Shown in pieces: positions 44,226 to 53,589 of a stretch of DNA of 64,000 bases. The translations under genes were made by a program, and so were the position numbers. Within the stretch, counting starts at the first letter, position 1, and every line of letters begins with the position of its first letter. Source of the DNA: SXXK01 sp046074645 (GTDB lineage Bacteria; Planctomycetota; Planctomycetia; Planctomycetales; Planctomycetaceae); the NCBI GenBank assembly GCA_046074645.1, contig JBJTOP010000227.1, positions 40,590 to 104,589 of the forward strand. The letters run 5' to 3'. Under the pieces are notes generated by a model, which saw only the letters and a program-made list of their open reading frames with translations, ran no database searches and was not told the DNA's origin.

Positions 44226-45011
44226 TCAACGTTTACGGAGCACAAACACGACGTCTTCTGAACGTGGAGTAATCACGTGCGGTCTTGTGATGCGGTACTG
44301 GAAGTCATAGGTTTCAGCGATTTGCAGCGAAGGAACCTTCTCCAGCAGCGACAGGAATTCCTCATGCTTGTACGTGCGGTATTCCATGTGATCGACAATC
44401 CGCAGTCGGCTGGTGGGGGTGAAGACATCGATATGAAGTCCGAGGTGTTCAAGTCGAGTCCTGCGATCGATGCCTTTGGACCACATGTGTGAATTGACAA
44501 CGAGATCACCTCTGCGAGCGGACCAGCTTTCTTCCTGCATGGGAACGCCGACCGTTGGTTCGAGGTGGATCCCCAGGACATACAGACCGCCGCGAACGAG
44601 TCCTGCGGCCATGCATTGAAGATGTGCCTGAGCCTGTTCTTCGGTGGCGAGGTGGCGGAAGGTGTTGATCATGTTGAACGCAGCGTGGAATTTGCGTTTG
44701 ACGGTGAAGTCCGCCATGTCCCCCACGCTGACGGTGGCTGGCAGCTTGTGGCGATGCAGGCGTTTGTTGCAGAATTCGACAGCTTTCGGATTCAGGTCAT
44801 TTCCGGACACCTGATAGCCGTCTCGGCCGAGTTTCACCAGCAGACGGCCGGTACCGCAGGCGGGTTCGAAGATGGATCGAACTTCGCATTTTGCGTGTTT
44901 GGCAAAACACTCCTTCAAAAACCGAAACTCTGCTGCAACGTCGGAACCGAACAGCAGGTCGTAGTATTTGGGGTAGTCGTAGATGCTTGCAGTTTCGACC
45001 TGAGTCGTCAT
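44226..45011 (-). CDS. SAM-dependent methyltransferase (class I)
   Basis: A 261 aa cytoplasmic protein with the SAM-binding signature IFEPACGTGRLLVKLGRDGY, followed by VSGNDLNPKAVEFC and VGDMADF. The N-terminus YDYPKYYDLLFGSD is typical of many unassigned methyltransferases. The target is unknown. It precedes the SDR gene on the minus strand (27 bp), suggesting that the two enzymes modify one small molecule in sequence; this is inference. Confidence 0.9.
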   Translation of the reverse strand: MTTQVETASIYDYPKYYDLLFGSDVAAEFRFLKECFAKHAKCEVRSIFEPACGTGRLLVKLGRDGYQVSGNDLNPKAVEFCNKRLHRHKLPATVSVGDMADFTVKRKFHAAFNMINTFRHLATEEQAQAHLQCMAAGLVRGGLYVLGIHLEPTVGVPMQEESWSARRGDLVVNSHMWSKGIDRRTRLEHLGLHIDVFTPTSRLRIVDHMEYRTYKHEEFLSLLEKVPSLQIAETYDFQYRITRPHVITPRSEDVVFVLRKR

Positions 45012-45152
45012 GGGAAGCCTGGCGTGGCGGGAGTTGCTGACGCGTGGGCGAACAGTGACTCGCCCTGCACGAGTCGAATCGTGGCGTGGTTCGGGTCAGC
45101 TGGCAAGTGCCACGGATCAGTTTTCTCCGAACGGGGCTCAGAGAAGATTCAG

Positions 45153-46208
45153 TCAGCGAATGCGGGGAACTTCGAGAATTTGCGGCGTTCCGTCGAAGAC
45201 CCACGAATCCTGCGGCAGCTGGCCACGGCGGGTCACTTTGGGAATCGCGAAGGTTTCGCCGACGAGCACTTCTGCGCCAGTTCGGGGATTGCGAGAGGGT
45301 TTACCTGAGAATTGTGCGATGAGCGGCCGAATGCGCGGGTCCTCTCTGCTTTCAAAGGAGCCGATGGCTACGAGTGATCGGTATTTTTCGTGGAGCACCC
45401 AGGCTTCGTAGTCACGGTCGTAGCCATGTTTTTTGGCACTTCGCAGTGCATCCGCCAGCTGCATGGCTCGAAGGGCGCAGTCATCAAGGCTCTTGCCGAA
45501 GTTCCTTTCGAAGAATCCCATCGCGCGAGCGGAATCGTTGCCGCTGACCTGCATCACGCTGCCGCCGAAGAAAGTGGCCACAACGAGTGTATAGCGAGAT
45601 TTGTTCTGGAGCAGTGAATACTTCTGCCCGGAATTCAGATCCACAAGGAAGTTGTCTTCCTCGCCATCGCGAACTTCACCATCGAACAGAGGATTGGCGG
45701 TGAGGAAGGCGCGGCTGAGCGGACTGGGGCGGCCGGGAGTGCGCGGCAGGATACCGCCGTTTTTCGGGTCCGACAAAAAGTCGGGCTTGAACTTCGTCTT
45801 GATGTACTGCAGCACTTTTTTGGCTTCAGCATCGGTGTTGGAGGGAAAGTTGCCGGCAAGCACCGAGATATAGCCGTGCTGGGCAACGAACTTCCGCGAA
45901 CTGCTGTCACCGGTCGAAGAAATCTCGCCCAGCTTCTCTTCCAGCTGATAAGTATACGCTGGAATGCCAAGAAGTCTCAGCTGATAGACCAGCTCATTCG
46001 CCGCCTCTTCCGCTGACAAACCATCCTTCACACGGCGATCTTCCTCCACGTCCCGGATTGAAGCCACCATCACCATCCACGGGCCGTGTTTTTTGGTGAG
46101 CGGGTACTGTTTCCCGCGCACGGCTTCCACATCGGCAGATGCCGACGGGATCAGCACAGACAGCAGCAGCAGACAGGCGGGCAGTGTTGCAGAGAGCTTC
46201 GCAGACAT
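45153..46208 (-). CDS. Exported protein of unknown function
   Basis: A 351 aa protein with a signal peptide (MSAKLSATLPACLLLLSVL, cut near SASA). The segment GPWMVMVASIRDVEEDRRV followed by LVYQLRLLGIPAYTY resembles a SPOR-like ferredoxin fold, twice repeated in part (YTLVVATFFGG later), but I am not certain. GAGGA lies about 10 nt before the ATG at 46208; the frame is open further to 46325. It is divergent from the thioredoxin-like gene. No catalytic motif. Confidence 0.8.
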   Translation of the reverse strand: MSAKLSATLPACLLLLSVLIPSASADVEAVRGKQYPLTKKHGPWMVMVASIRDVEEDRRVKDGLSAEEAANELVYQLRLLGIPAYTYQLEEKLGEISSTGDSSSRKFVAQHGYISVLAGNFPSNTDAEAKKVLQYIKTKFKPDFLSDPKNGGILPRTPGRPSPLSRAFLTANPLFDGEVRDGEEDNFLVDLNSGQKYSLLQNKSRYTLVVATFFGGSVMQVSGNDSARAMGFFERNFGKSLDDCALRAMQLADALRSAKKHGYDRDYEAWVLHEKYRSLVAIGSFESREDPRIRPLIAQFSGKPSRNPRTGAEVLVGETFAIPKVTRRGQLPQDSWVFDGTPQILEVPRIR

Positions 46209-46509
46209 CCGAGCATCCTCGTGGGTCAAACCAGTCTTCCCGGCCAACAACCGGGTAGATCGCAGGGGGCGGAGTATGTCCTGGCATGCTCCTGTTGGCT
46301 GAGGCAATTTCCTGAAATCCTGCATTCACCCGCGGTCGGATCCTGCAGCAGCTCCTGCCAGTCGGCAGTTTCTGCCATGTGAATTCGCGAGGCTGCATGT
46401 TCTGCCAGAGACATTCCTGACTATTTTGCGGCAACTCCCTTTTCACTCTCAAAACGCTCGATATGCTTCCACCCTGTTTCTGCCTGCACGCGGAGGTTTT
46501 TTGCAATCC
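46209..46509. other. Divergent intergenic region
   Basis: About 300 bp between two divergent genes. No gene, hairpin or promoter stands out. Both flanking frames remain open into it, so the true starts could be somewhat further upstream than chosen. Confidence 0.4.
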
Positions 46510-47100
46510 ATGGAGTCACACGTCATGACGACGGCTGGTGCAGAGTTTCAGGATCGCGTTCAAAGCTGGATTGGTACGGCCCTGATGATTGCCGCGTCCA
46601 TTCTGGCAGTGCTCATTTTCTGCGATCGCACCGGCTTCAGTGCGCTTGATATGCCTCGAATCTGGCATGCCAGCCGCGGTATCCATCTGCTGCTTTGCGG
46701 CGCGATGTTTCTGACGGCCGCGATGCTCCTCAAATCGCCCGTCCCTGACAGACTTGCCGAACGTCAGGGCCGGCCGCTCTTTAATTCCTGCAGACTGCTC
46801 ACTCGCCGCGACTGCAAACTTTGTGACGAAGCCCTGGAGACGCTGCTGCATTTCCAGCATGCGCTGCCGTCCATCGACGTCGTGGATATTGATGGTGACG
46901 CGCAGCTGATCAGACAGTTTGGCGAATCGATTCCTGTCGTGGAGATTGACGGCCGTGTCCGTTTTCGTGGCCGCATTGACTGGAGATTGCTGCAGCGAAT
47001 GATTGACGCCGCAGAGCTCCGATGCGCTGTCCAGGAAAACGCTGTCCCTGCAAGTGACCTGCGGATGGAAGCATCACCAGCACGGAATCTGGATGGCTGA
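46510..47100 (+). CDS. Membrane-anchored glutaredoxin-like (DUF836-type) protein
   Basis: A 196 aa protein. Two hydrophobic helices (about residues 20-40 and 55-75) are followed by a thioredoxin-fold domain with the CXXC motif DCKLCDEALETL and the cis-Pro motif ESIPVVEIDG, typical of DUF836/glutaredoxin-like proteins. The domain should face the cytoplasm or periplasm depending on topology. Start is uncertain: ATG 46510 has GGAGG 12 nt upstream; ATG 46525 has GGAG 9 nt upstream. Function: a disulfide or redox role is inferred from the fold. Convergent with mgsA (3 bp). Confidence 0.82.
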   Translation: MESHVMTTAGAEFQDRVQSWIGTALMIAASILAVLIFCDRTGFSALDMPRIWHASRGIHLLLCGAMFLTAAMLLKSPVPDRLAERQGRPLFNSCRLLTRRDCKLCDEALETLLHFQHALPSIDVVDIDGDAQLIRQFGESIPVVEIDGRVRFRGRIDWRLLQRMIDAAELRCAVQENAVPASDLRMEASPARNLDG

Positions 47101-47103
47101 AGT

Positions 47104-47478
47104 TCAGCGGGATTCCTGCCGCATCAGATGTTCGACGACGGCGGCCGCGGTCGCCACGTTGGTGGCGAGCGGCACATTATGAACGTCGCAGACTCGCATG
47201 AGTGCTGCCACATCGGGTTCATGGGGCTGGGCGGTGAGCGGATCCCGCATAAAGAGCACCGCCTGAATGAGGCCCTCGGCCACGCGACCACCGATGATCA
47301 GGTCCCCGCCGCTCGGACCGTGTGCCACGCGTTCCACGTCCAGCCCCAGTTGCTCCTGCAGCATGCGGCCCGTGTTTCCGGTGGCTACCAGCCGCTGCAT
47401 GGAAAAGAAATCTTTTCTTCGCCCCACGAAGTGCAGCATCGTGTCCTTTTGGGCATCGTGAGCAATCAGCGCGATCAT
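47104..47478 (-). CDS. mgsA: Methylglyoxal synthase
   Basis: A 124 aa enzyme that converts dihydroxyacetone phosphate to methylglyoxal and phosphate. Motifs: MIALIAHDAQKD at the start, ATGNTGRMLQE, HGPSGGDLIIGG with the catalytic Asp, and FMRDPLTAQPHEPDVAALMR. It is shorter than E. coli MgsA (152 aa) but complete. It stands alone with neighbours on both sides at short distance. Its presence suggests a bypass for triose phosphate overflow. Confidence 0.94.
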   Translation of the reverse strand: MIALIAHDAQKDTMLHFVGRRKDFFSMQRLVATGNTGRMLQEQLGLDVERVAHGPSGGDLIIGGRVAEGLIQAVLFMRDPLTAQPHEPDVAALMRVCDVHNVPLATNVATAAAVVEHLMRQESR

Positions 47479-47520
47479 CGGTTTGGATCCTGAGACGTCT
47501 ATTCGCGTGACGAACTGCGG

Positions 47521-48471
47521 TTACTTTGCCGCGGCTTCATAGGGTGCCCTGGGGTTGCGGCGGCGGGGTGGGTCGATGTAGTGGTAGCCGGTATTGGGAT
47601 TGGTGCGGTCGTAGGCGAAAGCATCGCGATTTTTCAGAAAGTGCCGGAGGTAAGAGACGGGGATAGCAAAGCCAAGTCCCTCGCCAAAGGTGAGTTTCAT
47701 ATTGATGACTCCGACAACCTGTCCGCGATCATTGAACAGTGGTCCGCCGCTGTTGCCAGGATTGATCTGAGCTGTCGTCTGAATGTAGACAACGCCTTCC
47801 ATGTTGCGGTTGCGGGTACTTACGATGCCTTCGGACACGGAACGTTCCAGTCCGAGCGGGCTGCCGATGGCGAATACGGTGTCACCTTCGCGATGTGAGT
47901 CATCTTCGGCGATAAACACTGGCTGAAATGCCAGTTTATCCTGCGGAGGGATTTCCAGCAGGGCGAGATCGAAATGGGGGTTGAGGGCAAGGATTTTTAC
48001 GTCGCGGATGGAGCAGCGTTCGAAGTCACCTTCCGGACTGCGGTGAAAGATGGTGACGGCAACGCGAGTCTGGCCTTCGACAACGTGATAATTAGTGACG
48101 CACCAGCCGCGATCATTGATAATGAAGCCCGATCCCAGTCCACCTGGAGTTTCGATGAGTACCACACCTTCGCCGAAGGTGGAGACGAGTTCCTTGACGG
48201 TTCGTTCGGGAAGTTCGGCTGTCTGGAAGACGGCACCCTCGGCGTCTTTGGCAGCGGGTTTGGCGGGTTCGGAGGTTGTACGTTCCTGAATCTGATCGAC
48301 GGGAACTTTGATTATGTCCACGCCGATATCGACGAACAGCGTATCGCGGCTGACTTTGAGCACTTCGCCTTCGATTCGCTGACCTGAGCGGAGCACGATG
48401 ACATCGGCGGGAAGAGTGGCGGCGGAGTTCAGGAGCACACAGCCGGCAAAAGTGAGTATCAGACCGCGCAT
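47521..48471 (-). CDS. Exported trypsin-like serine protease (HtrA/DegP type without PDZ)
   Basis: A 316 aa protein with an N-terminal signal (MRGLILTFAGCVLLNSAATL) and a small barrel-like segment (VIVLRSGQRIEGEVLKV). The protease domain has the triad H129 (TNYHVV), D168 (FDLALL) and S241 (NPGNSGGPL). There is no PDZ domain at the C-terminus, unlike DegP/DegS. The start is 11 bp after the stop of the DUF1501 gene, so it may share its transcript. Role: envelope protein quality control or processing, by family. Confidence 0.93.
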   Translation of the reverse strand: MRGLILTFAGCVLLNSAATLPADVIVLRSGQRIEGEVLKVSRDTLFVDIGVDIIKVPVDQIQERTTSEPAKPAAKDAEGAVFQTAELPERTVKELVSTFGEGVVLIETPGGLGSGFIINDRGWCVTNYHVVEGQTRVAVTIFHRSPEGDFERCSIRDVKILALNPHFDLALLEIPPQDKLAFQPVFIAEDDSHREGDTVFAIGSPLGLERSVSEGIVSTRNRNMEGVVYIQTTAQINPGNSGGPLFNDRGQVVGVINMKLTFGEGLGFAIPVSYLRHFLKNRDAFAYDRTNPNTGYHYIDPPRRRNPRAPYEAAAK

Positions 48472-48482
48472 CAGTTGGGTTC

Positions 48483-49958
48483 CTAAGAGAGGATATCCTG
48501 GATGACGGTGCCAGCAACGTCTGTGAGGCGGAAGCGGCGGCCGTTGTATTTGTAGGTGAGTCGTTCGTGGTCCATACCAAGGAGATGCAGGATGGTTGCG
48601 TGGAGGTCGTTCAGGTGGACGCGATTCTCGGCGGACTTATAGCCGATTTCGTCTGAACTGCCGTAGCTGATTCCGCCCTTCACTCCGCCACCGGCCAGCC
48701 AGCAGACCATGTGATGGGGGTTGTGGTCTCGTCCGGGTTTACCACCAGTTTGAGCGATGGGGAGGCGGCCGAATTCCCCGCACCAGATCACAAGCGTGTC
48801 CTCCAGCAGTCCACTGGCGGCCATATCGGTAAGCAATGCGGCGACGGGTTTATCAGTTTCGCCAGCGAACTGGCGATGATTGCCCTCGATGTCGTTATGG
48901 CCGTCCCAGGATCGCTGATTTTCCATGCCGCCGGAATAGATCTGTACGAAGCGAACGCCGCGTTCCACGAGCCGGCGGGCGGTGAGACATTGTCTGGCGA
49001 AATGTTCGCACTGGGGATCGTCGATGCCGTAGAGAGTCTGGGTGGCCAGAGTTTCCTGGGAGAGGTCGAGGGCTTCCGGGGCAGCGACCTGCATACGGTA
49101 GGCCAGTTCGAAGCTTTCGATGCGTGCCGTCAGTTCAGAATCACCTTCCCGCTGCTGCTGGTGGAAGGTATTGAGTTGTTTGAGGAGGTCGAGGCTGGAG
49201 CGCTGGGACTGGGGGGACAGATCACCCGGTCGATTGAGGTTGTCGATGGGGTCGCCCGAGGGCTTGACCCAGGTGCCCTGGAATACACCAGGAAGAAAAC
49301 CGGCGCTCCAGTTGGCAGCGTGTCCTTTGGGGAGTCCACGACCTTTGGGATCGCTCATCACCACAAAGCCCGGAAGGTTGGCGCTTTCACTGCCGAGTCC
49401 GTATGTCACCCATGAGCCAACACAGGGGAAGCCCATGCGGGGCAGACCGGTGTTGATGGCAAAGAGTGCGGGTGAGTGGTTGTTGGATTCGGTGAAGGCG
49501 GACTGGATGACCGCCATGCGATCTACGTGTTCACCGAGATACGGAAAGATGTCCGGCACCATCTTTCCGCATTGTCCTCGTGGCGTGAATTTAAACGGCG
49601 ACTGCATCAGGTTGCCGACGGCGTGCTTGAAGAATCCGGTCGTGTCGCTGAAGCTGGAGTCGAATTCGCGGATGGACTTACCGTCCCAGCGACTGAGTTC
49701 GGGACGGTGGTTCCATGTATCCACAGGGCTGGGGCCACCGTTGATAAAGATCCAGATGACGCGTTTGGCACGGGCCGGGAAATGGCTGGGTTGCGGGGCG
49801 AGCGGGTTGATGGACCGATTGCCAAGGCCGTCAGCAGCTGAGGCGGTTTCCAGAAGCCCCTGATCGTGCAGGAGTCCTGCCAGGCCCAGCAATCCAAATC
49901 CGCAACCCGTACGCTGGAGGATGCTGCGGCGGGACGGAATTGCAGGGTGGTGGTTCAT
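48483..49958 (-). CDS. DUF1501 domain protein (Tat-exported, sulfatase-fold related)
   Basis: A 491 aa protein whose N-terminus PSRRSILQRTGCGFGLLGLA is a twin-arginine signal. Family features: FINGGPSPVDTWNHRPEL, CGEFGRLPIAQTGGKPGRDH, and the C-terminal LNDLHATILHLLGMDHERL. These proteins belong to the alkaline-phosphatase/sulfatase superfamily and are common in planctomycetes, usually paired with DUF1549/DUF1553 cytochrome proteins, which are absent here. ATG 49958 is chosen; the in-frame extension to 50270 has no homologous features. Function not established. Confidence 0.93.
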   Translation of the reverse strand: MNHHPAIPSRRSILQRTGCGFGLLGLAGLLHDQGLLETASAADGLGNRSINPLAPQPSHFPARAKRVIWIFINGGPSPVDTWNHRPELSRWDGKSIREFDSSFSDTTGFFKHAVGNLMQSPFKFTPRGQCGKMVPDIFPYLGEHVDRMAVIQSAFTESNNHSPALFAINTGLPRMGFPCVGSWVTYGLGSESANLPGFVVMSDPKGRGLPKGHAANWSAGFLPGVFQGTWVKPSGDPIDNLNRPGDLSPQSQRSSLDLLKQLNTFHQQQREGDSELTARIESFELAYRMQVAAPEALDLSQETLATQTLYGIDDPQCEHFARQCLTARRLVERGVRFVQIYSGGMENQRSWDGHNDIEGNHRQFAGETDKPVAALLTDMAASGLLEDTLVIWCGEFGRLPIAQTGGKPGRDHNPHHMVCWLAGGGVKGGISYGSSDEIGYKSAENRVHLNDLHATILHLLGMDHERLTYKYNGRRFRLTDVAGTVIQDILS

Positions 49959-50250
49959 GGCGGTGCTTTCGGCAGGCGTGGGCCGGAGGGTGCCGGAACG
50001 GGGATTGAGGGCAGCCGAAATTCTACTCTTTTGAGCGTCCCAGGCAAATGCGAATGCCTGTCCCGGACTGGGAATCATCGGATGTTCCCTGAGTTCCAAA
50101 ATACAGGATCTGCAGATCCTTTTCCCGGTTTCATTTGAGTTTGCTCTGCTGACACCTTCAAATACGGACCCACCAGCCAGTGCGGTGCATTTACCGTCGA
50201 AAGACCTCACGCACGCATTCCCGCCCCTGCCCCAGATTCGGACGCCTTCC

Positions 50251-50916
50251 ATGACTGTGACCGATTCCAATCAACCGGCACCCGACAGTCCTGCTGACTC
50301 TTCTGCTGCAAACTGCTGCCACAATCCCGGCTCCTGCACACCTCGCCGAAGCCTGCTTTACCAGGGCCTGACGGCACTGATCAGTACGATCATCGTCGCG
50401 ATTCCGGCAAGCCTTGGAGGCTTGTTTTTTCTCGACCCCATCCTGCGTCGACAAAAGTCCTCCAACAGCAGTCAACCCGGAGCTGCTGCTCGAAAAGACG
50501 AAAACGGCTTTATCCGACTGGATGTCACTCGCGAAGCAGTGCCTCAGGATGGTACGCCGGTGTCCGTCACGGTGTTTGACGACATCGAGGACGCCTGGAA
50601 CCGCTTTCCGAATGTTCCCGTCGGCAGCATCTGGCTTCGAAAGGTTGGCGATGGCCCAATTCTGGCATTCAATTCCATTTGTCCTCATCTGGGCTGTTCT
50701 GTGAACTATCGCCGGGCAGAGAATGACTTCTTCTGCCCATGTCACACCAGCGCGTTTGCTTTGGATGGAAAGAAATCCAACGAGGTACCTCCGCGAGACA
50801 TGGATGCTTTGGAAGTTGCCATGCGAACCGGTGGCAAGGATGATCCGGCTGGAAGTGAGATCTGGGTGAAGTTCCAGAACTTTCGCCGGGCGACTTCAGA
50901 GCGAATCCCAATCTGA
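50251..50916 (+). CDS. qcrA: Rieske 2Fe-2S subunit of a bc-type quinol oxidising complex
   Basis: A 221 aa protein. A Tat-like PRRSLLYQGLT precedes one transmembrane helix (about residues 38-60). The Rieske cluster ligands are Cys 144 and His 146 in CPHLGC and Cys 162 and His 165 in CPCH, with the second disulfide Cys at 149 and 164. The N-terminal Cys-rich tail (NCCHNPGSC) is unusual. It carries electrons from quinol to the cytochrome c domains encoded next (75 bp downstream). Start: ATG 50251; frame open from 50185. Confidence 0.94.
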   Translation: MTVTDSNQPAPDSPADSSAANCCHNPGSCTPRRSLLYQGLTALISTIIVAIPASLGGLFFLDPILRRQKSSNSSQPGAAARKDENGFIRLDVTREAVPQDGTPVSVTVFDDIEDAWNRFPNVPVGSIWLRKVGDGPILAFNSICPHLGCSVNYRRAENDFFCPCHTSAFALDGKKSNEVPPRDMDALEVAMRTGGKDDPAGSEIWVKFQNFRRATSERIPI

Positions 50917-50991
50917 ACCACCGGCCCACAGCAACTCCTGCCCGAACACCCACCGCAAGTCACCCGTTCCCGCCTCGGAAAGTTCCCGTCG

Positions 50992-52938
50992 ATGAACGCT
51001 CTGCTTAACTGGTTTGATGACCGTACCGGCGTCCGCAAACTTCTGCATGAAGCCCTCTACGAATCTGTTCCTGGCGGTGCTCGCTGGCGCTACGTCTGGG
51101 GCAGCACCCTTGTGTTCACATTCGTCGTTCAGGTGATCACCGGCTTCATGCTCTGGTCCGCCTACAGCCCCAGCACTCGCACGGCGTGGGAAAGCGTCTT
51201 CTACATCCAGTACGAAATGACTCTGGGCAGCGTCATTCGTGGCCTGCACCATTACTCCGCCCAGGCCATGGTGGTGCTCATGGCAATTCACCTCATGCAG
51301 GTCGTGATCGACGGCGCCTACAAAGCGCCGCGCGAAATGAATTTCTGGCTGGGAATCGTGCTGATGATGATCGTTCTCGGATTGTCTCTCACCGGCTACC
51401 TGCTTCCCTGGGACCAGAAAGGCTACTACGCAACTCAGGTAACCACCAACATCATGAGTGCCACTCCGGTAGTTGGGGCCGAAGTTCAGACACTGGCCCA
51501 GGGCGGCCGTGACTACGGCCATCTGACACTCACCCGATTCTTTGCCATGCACGCCGGTATCCTTCCCGCAATGCTGGTGGGGTTCCTTGCGCTTCACATC
51601 TATGTCTTTCGCCGACACGGGCTCACGGTACACGATCCCAAACATGCGCCCGATGCTCAGTTCTGGCCGGATCAGGTGCTGAAGGATGCCGTAGCCTGTC
51701 TGGGAGTGCTCTCTGTGGTGCTCATGCTGGCAGTGCTGCGCCCCGCTGAGCTCAGCGCCCCTGCCGACCCTGCGGTGAAATTCGACGCCGCCCGGCCCGA
51801 ATGGTACTTCCTCTTCCTCTTCCGGTTCCTCCGATTCCACGCCGTCGAAGCTCTGGGACTCACCTTCGGAGCCATCATTGTGCCAGGAATCATCATGGGA
51901 ATCATCGCGGTCATGCCGTTGACCGAGCGAGTTCTTGGGCGGGCCGGACACTTCCTCAACAAAGCCTTCATGTGGTCACTCGCCGTCGGCGTCGTGGTGC
52001 TCACCGTGATGGCCTTCTACGAAGACGCCAACGATCCAGGTCACCAGGCTGCTCTTGCAGAAGCTCATCGCGATGCAGGGCGAGCGATTGAGCTGGCGAA
52101 GAGCCCGGATCGGATTCCCGTGGACGGCGCTGTGGCTTTGCTGCGCCGCGATCCATTCACTCAGGGACCCCGCCTGTTCGCTCAGCACTGCGCCAGCTGC
52201 CACCGCTGGAATGGCCACGACGGCCGCGGAACTCTCGTCACTGACGCACTCAAACCCGGCGAATCCGGTGCCCCTCCCGTCACGCCCCCCACGGCAGCAG
52301 ACCTTGGCAACTTCGCAAGTCGTGACTGGATGAAGGCGATCCTCGTCGATTATTCAAACCACTTCCGCTGGCTGAAAAACGCCAGCTGGTACTCCGTCGC
52401 CAAAGAACAGCAGAGCAAAGGTGAATCCGTCGAGTTTCTCGATCCCGACGCATCCGAAATGGCCGACTGGACATCCGGCAACGCTGAGTCGCTCAAATCG
52501 CCCGAAAACGCGGACAATGTGACCGCGCTGGTTGAGTTTCTGTTTGCTGAAGCTGCACGCCCCGGGGCAGAATTAGATGCGGCACTTGTGGCCAAAGGAA
52601 AAGCCCTTGCCACCGAAGGCAACTGGGCAGGCGCACTCAATGGGACGTCCTGCAGTTCCTGTCACGACACGATCGGCCAGCCCTTTCCAGCGGAAGTCGA
52701 CGAGTCCAGCGGCAACGGATATCCAACCTTGGCAGCATACGGTTCAGGGGCCTGGCTGAAGGACTTTATCCGTCATCCGGATGCCCTGAGGCACTATGGT
52801 GCGAAGAACCGCATGCCGGCGTACTCCGCTAAGCAGCTTACCGACACCGATCTGGAGCTGCTTGTGCGCTGGATGACCGGAGACTATCCGAAGTCCACCG
52901 TAGCGGACTATCCTTCGATGCTGGAGCGAATTCCCTGA
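50992..52938 (+). CDS. qcrB: Cytochrome b fused to diheme cytochrome c (bc complex core)
   Basis: A 648 aa membrane protein. The N-terminal ~230 residues are cytochrome b with heme-ligand His in GLHHYSAQ, MAIHLMQVV, FFAMHAGILPAM and LALHIYVF. The subunit IV-like part has the Qo-site motif PEWYFLFLF and further helices to about residue 345. The C-terminal ~280 residues hold two heme c sites, CASCH (about 402) and CSSCH (about 553). It would take electrons from the Rieske protein and pass them through its own c-type hemes. It is downstream of the Rieske gene in the same operon. Menaquinol is the likely donor given the mqn genes. Confidence 0.95.
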   Translation: MNALLNWFDDRTGVRKLLHEALYESVPGGARWRYVWGSTLVFTFVVQVITGFMLWSAYSPSTRTAWESVFYIQYEMTLGSVIRGLHHYSAQAMVVLMAIHLMQVVIDGAYKAPREMNFWLGIVLMMIVLGLSLTGYLLPWDQKGYYATQVTTNIMSATPVVGAEVQTLAQGGRDYGHLTLTRFFAMHAGILPAMLVGFLALHIYVFRRHGLTVHDPKHAPDAQFWPDQVLKDAVACLGVLSVVLMLAVLRPAELSAPADPAVKFDAARPEWYFLFLFRFLRFHAVEALGLTFGAIIVPGIIMGIIAVMPLTERVLGRAGHFLNKAFMWSLAVGVVVLTVMAFYEDANDPGHQAALAEAHRDAGRAIELAKSPDRIPVDGAVALLRRDPFTQGPRLFAQHCASCHRWNGHDGRGTLVTDALKPGESGAPPVTPPTAADLGNFASRDWMKAILVDYSNHFRWLKNASWYSVAKEQQSKGESVEFLDPDASEMADWTSGNAESLKSPENADNVTALVEFLFAEAARPGAELDAALVAKGKALATEGNWAGALNGTSCSSCHDTIGQPFPAEVDESSGNGYPTLAAYGSGAWLKDFIRHPDALRHYGAKNRMPAYSAKQLTDTDLELLVRWMTGDYPKSTVADYPSMLERIP

Positions 52939-52959
52939 CCGAAACAGGGAACTCGAATT

Positions 52960-53589
52960 TCACGGAAGCGACGTCAGCCGCTCTACGGACAGCACTTCAT
53001 GGAAGAACCACGGTTTGCCTGCCATCTTTTTCCAGATAGCGGTCTGCGATGGAAAACCGGTTCCGTCGACTTCGCGCCACTCACTGAAGCGGTAGATGTC
53101 GTCACGCCAGTCGATGCGGATAAGGCGAAAAGTCTGAGAGTCAAAGTGCAGGTCCATTGCGGGAGTCACGGTACCTGAAGCACGAACAGCCTGCGTGGTT
53201 GCCCCGGATTCCTGAACGCCGGGGATTTTTTGCAGCTGTGTGGCGGGGTCGTTAAGCAATCCCAGAGTCCAGGCCCAGACCACAAATTTTGCCGGTTCTG
53301 CTCCACGTTCTTTGCCTTCCACCGTCCAGATTTTCGGGGGCTGCAGGATGGAGTTGCGTGACTGAGATTTTGTTGAGGGTGCTTTTTCGGCGCCAGCATT
53401 GTAACGCTCGACCATTTTGAAGGTCGTGAGCAGCTTTTCGCGGCCACCGGCAGCCGCATTGACAGACTGTACCAGTTGTTTTGTGTCATCGCTGCCGGGT
53501 GTTCCGTTGCTGGTTTCCTGGGCAGCAGCAAACGGCGTCAGAACACAGATGCCAATGGCAATAAAGAAACAGTGATGGACTGCAATCAT
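52960..53589 (-). CDS. Exported LolA/outer-membrane-lipoprotein-sorting-like protein
   Basis: A 209 aa protein with signal peptide MIAVHHCFFIAIGICVLTPF (cut near AAAQ). The mature part is a single beta-rich domain with FKMVERYNAGAEKAP and DLHFDSQTFRLIRIDW, and resembles the LolA/DUF4292-type fold common in planctomycete secreted proteins. Assignment is by look only. Its ATG overlaps the stop of the HEPN gene by 4 bp (53586-53589), so the two are translated together. Confidence 0.75.
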   Translation of the reverse strand: MIAVHHCFFIAIGICVLTPFAAAQETSNGTPGSDDTKQLVQSVNAAAGGREKLLTTFKMVERYNAGAEKAPSTKSQSRNSILQPPKIWTVEGKERGAEPAKFVVWAWTLGLLNDPATQLQKIPGVQESGATTQAVRASGTVTPAMDLHFDSQTFRLIRIDWRDDIYRFSEWREVDGTGFPSQTAIWKKMAGKPWFFHEVLSVERLTSLP

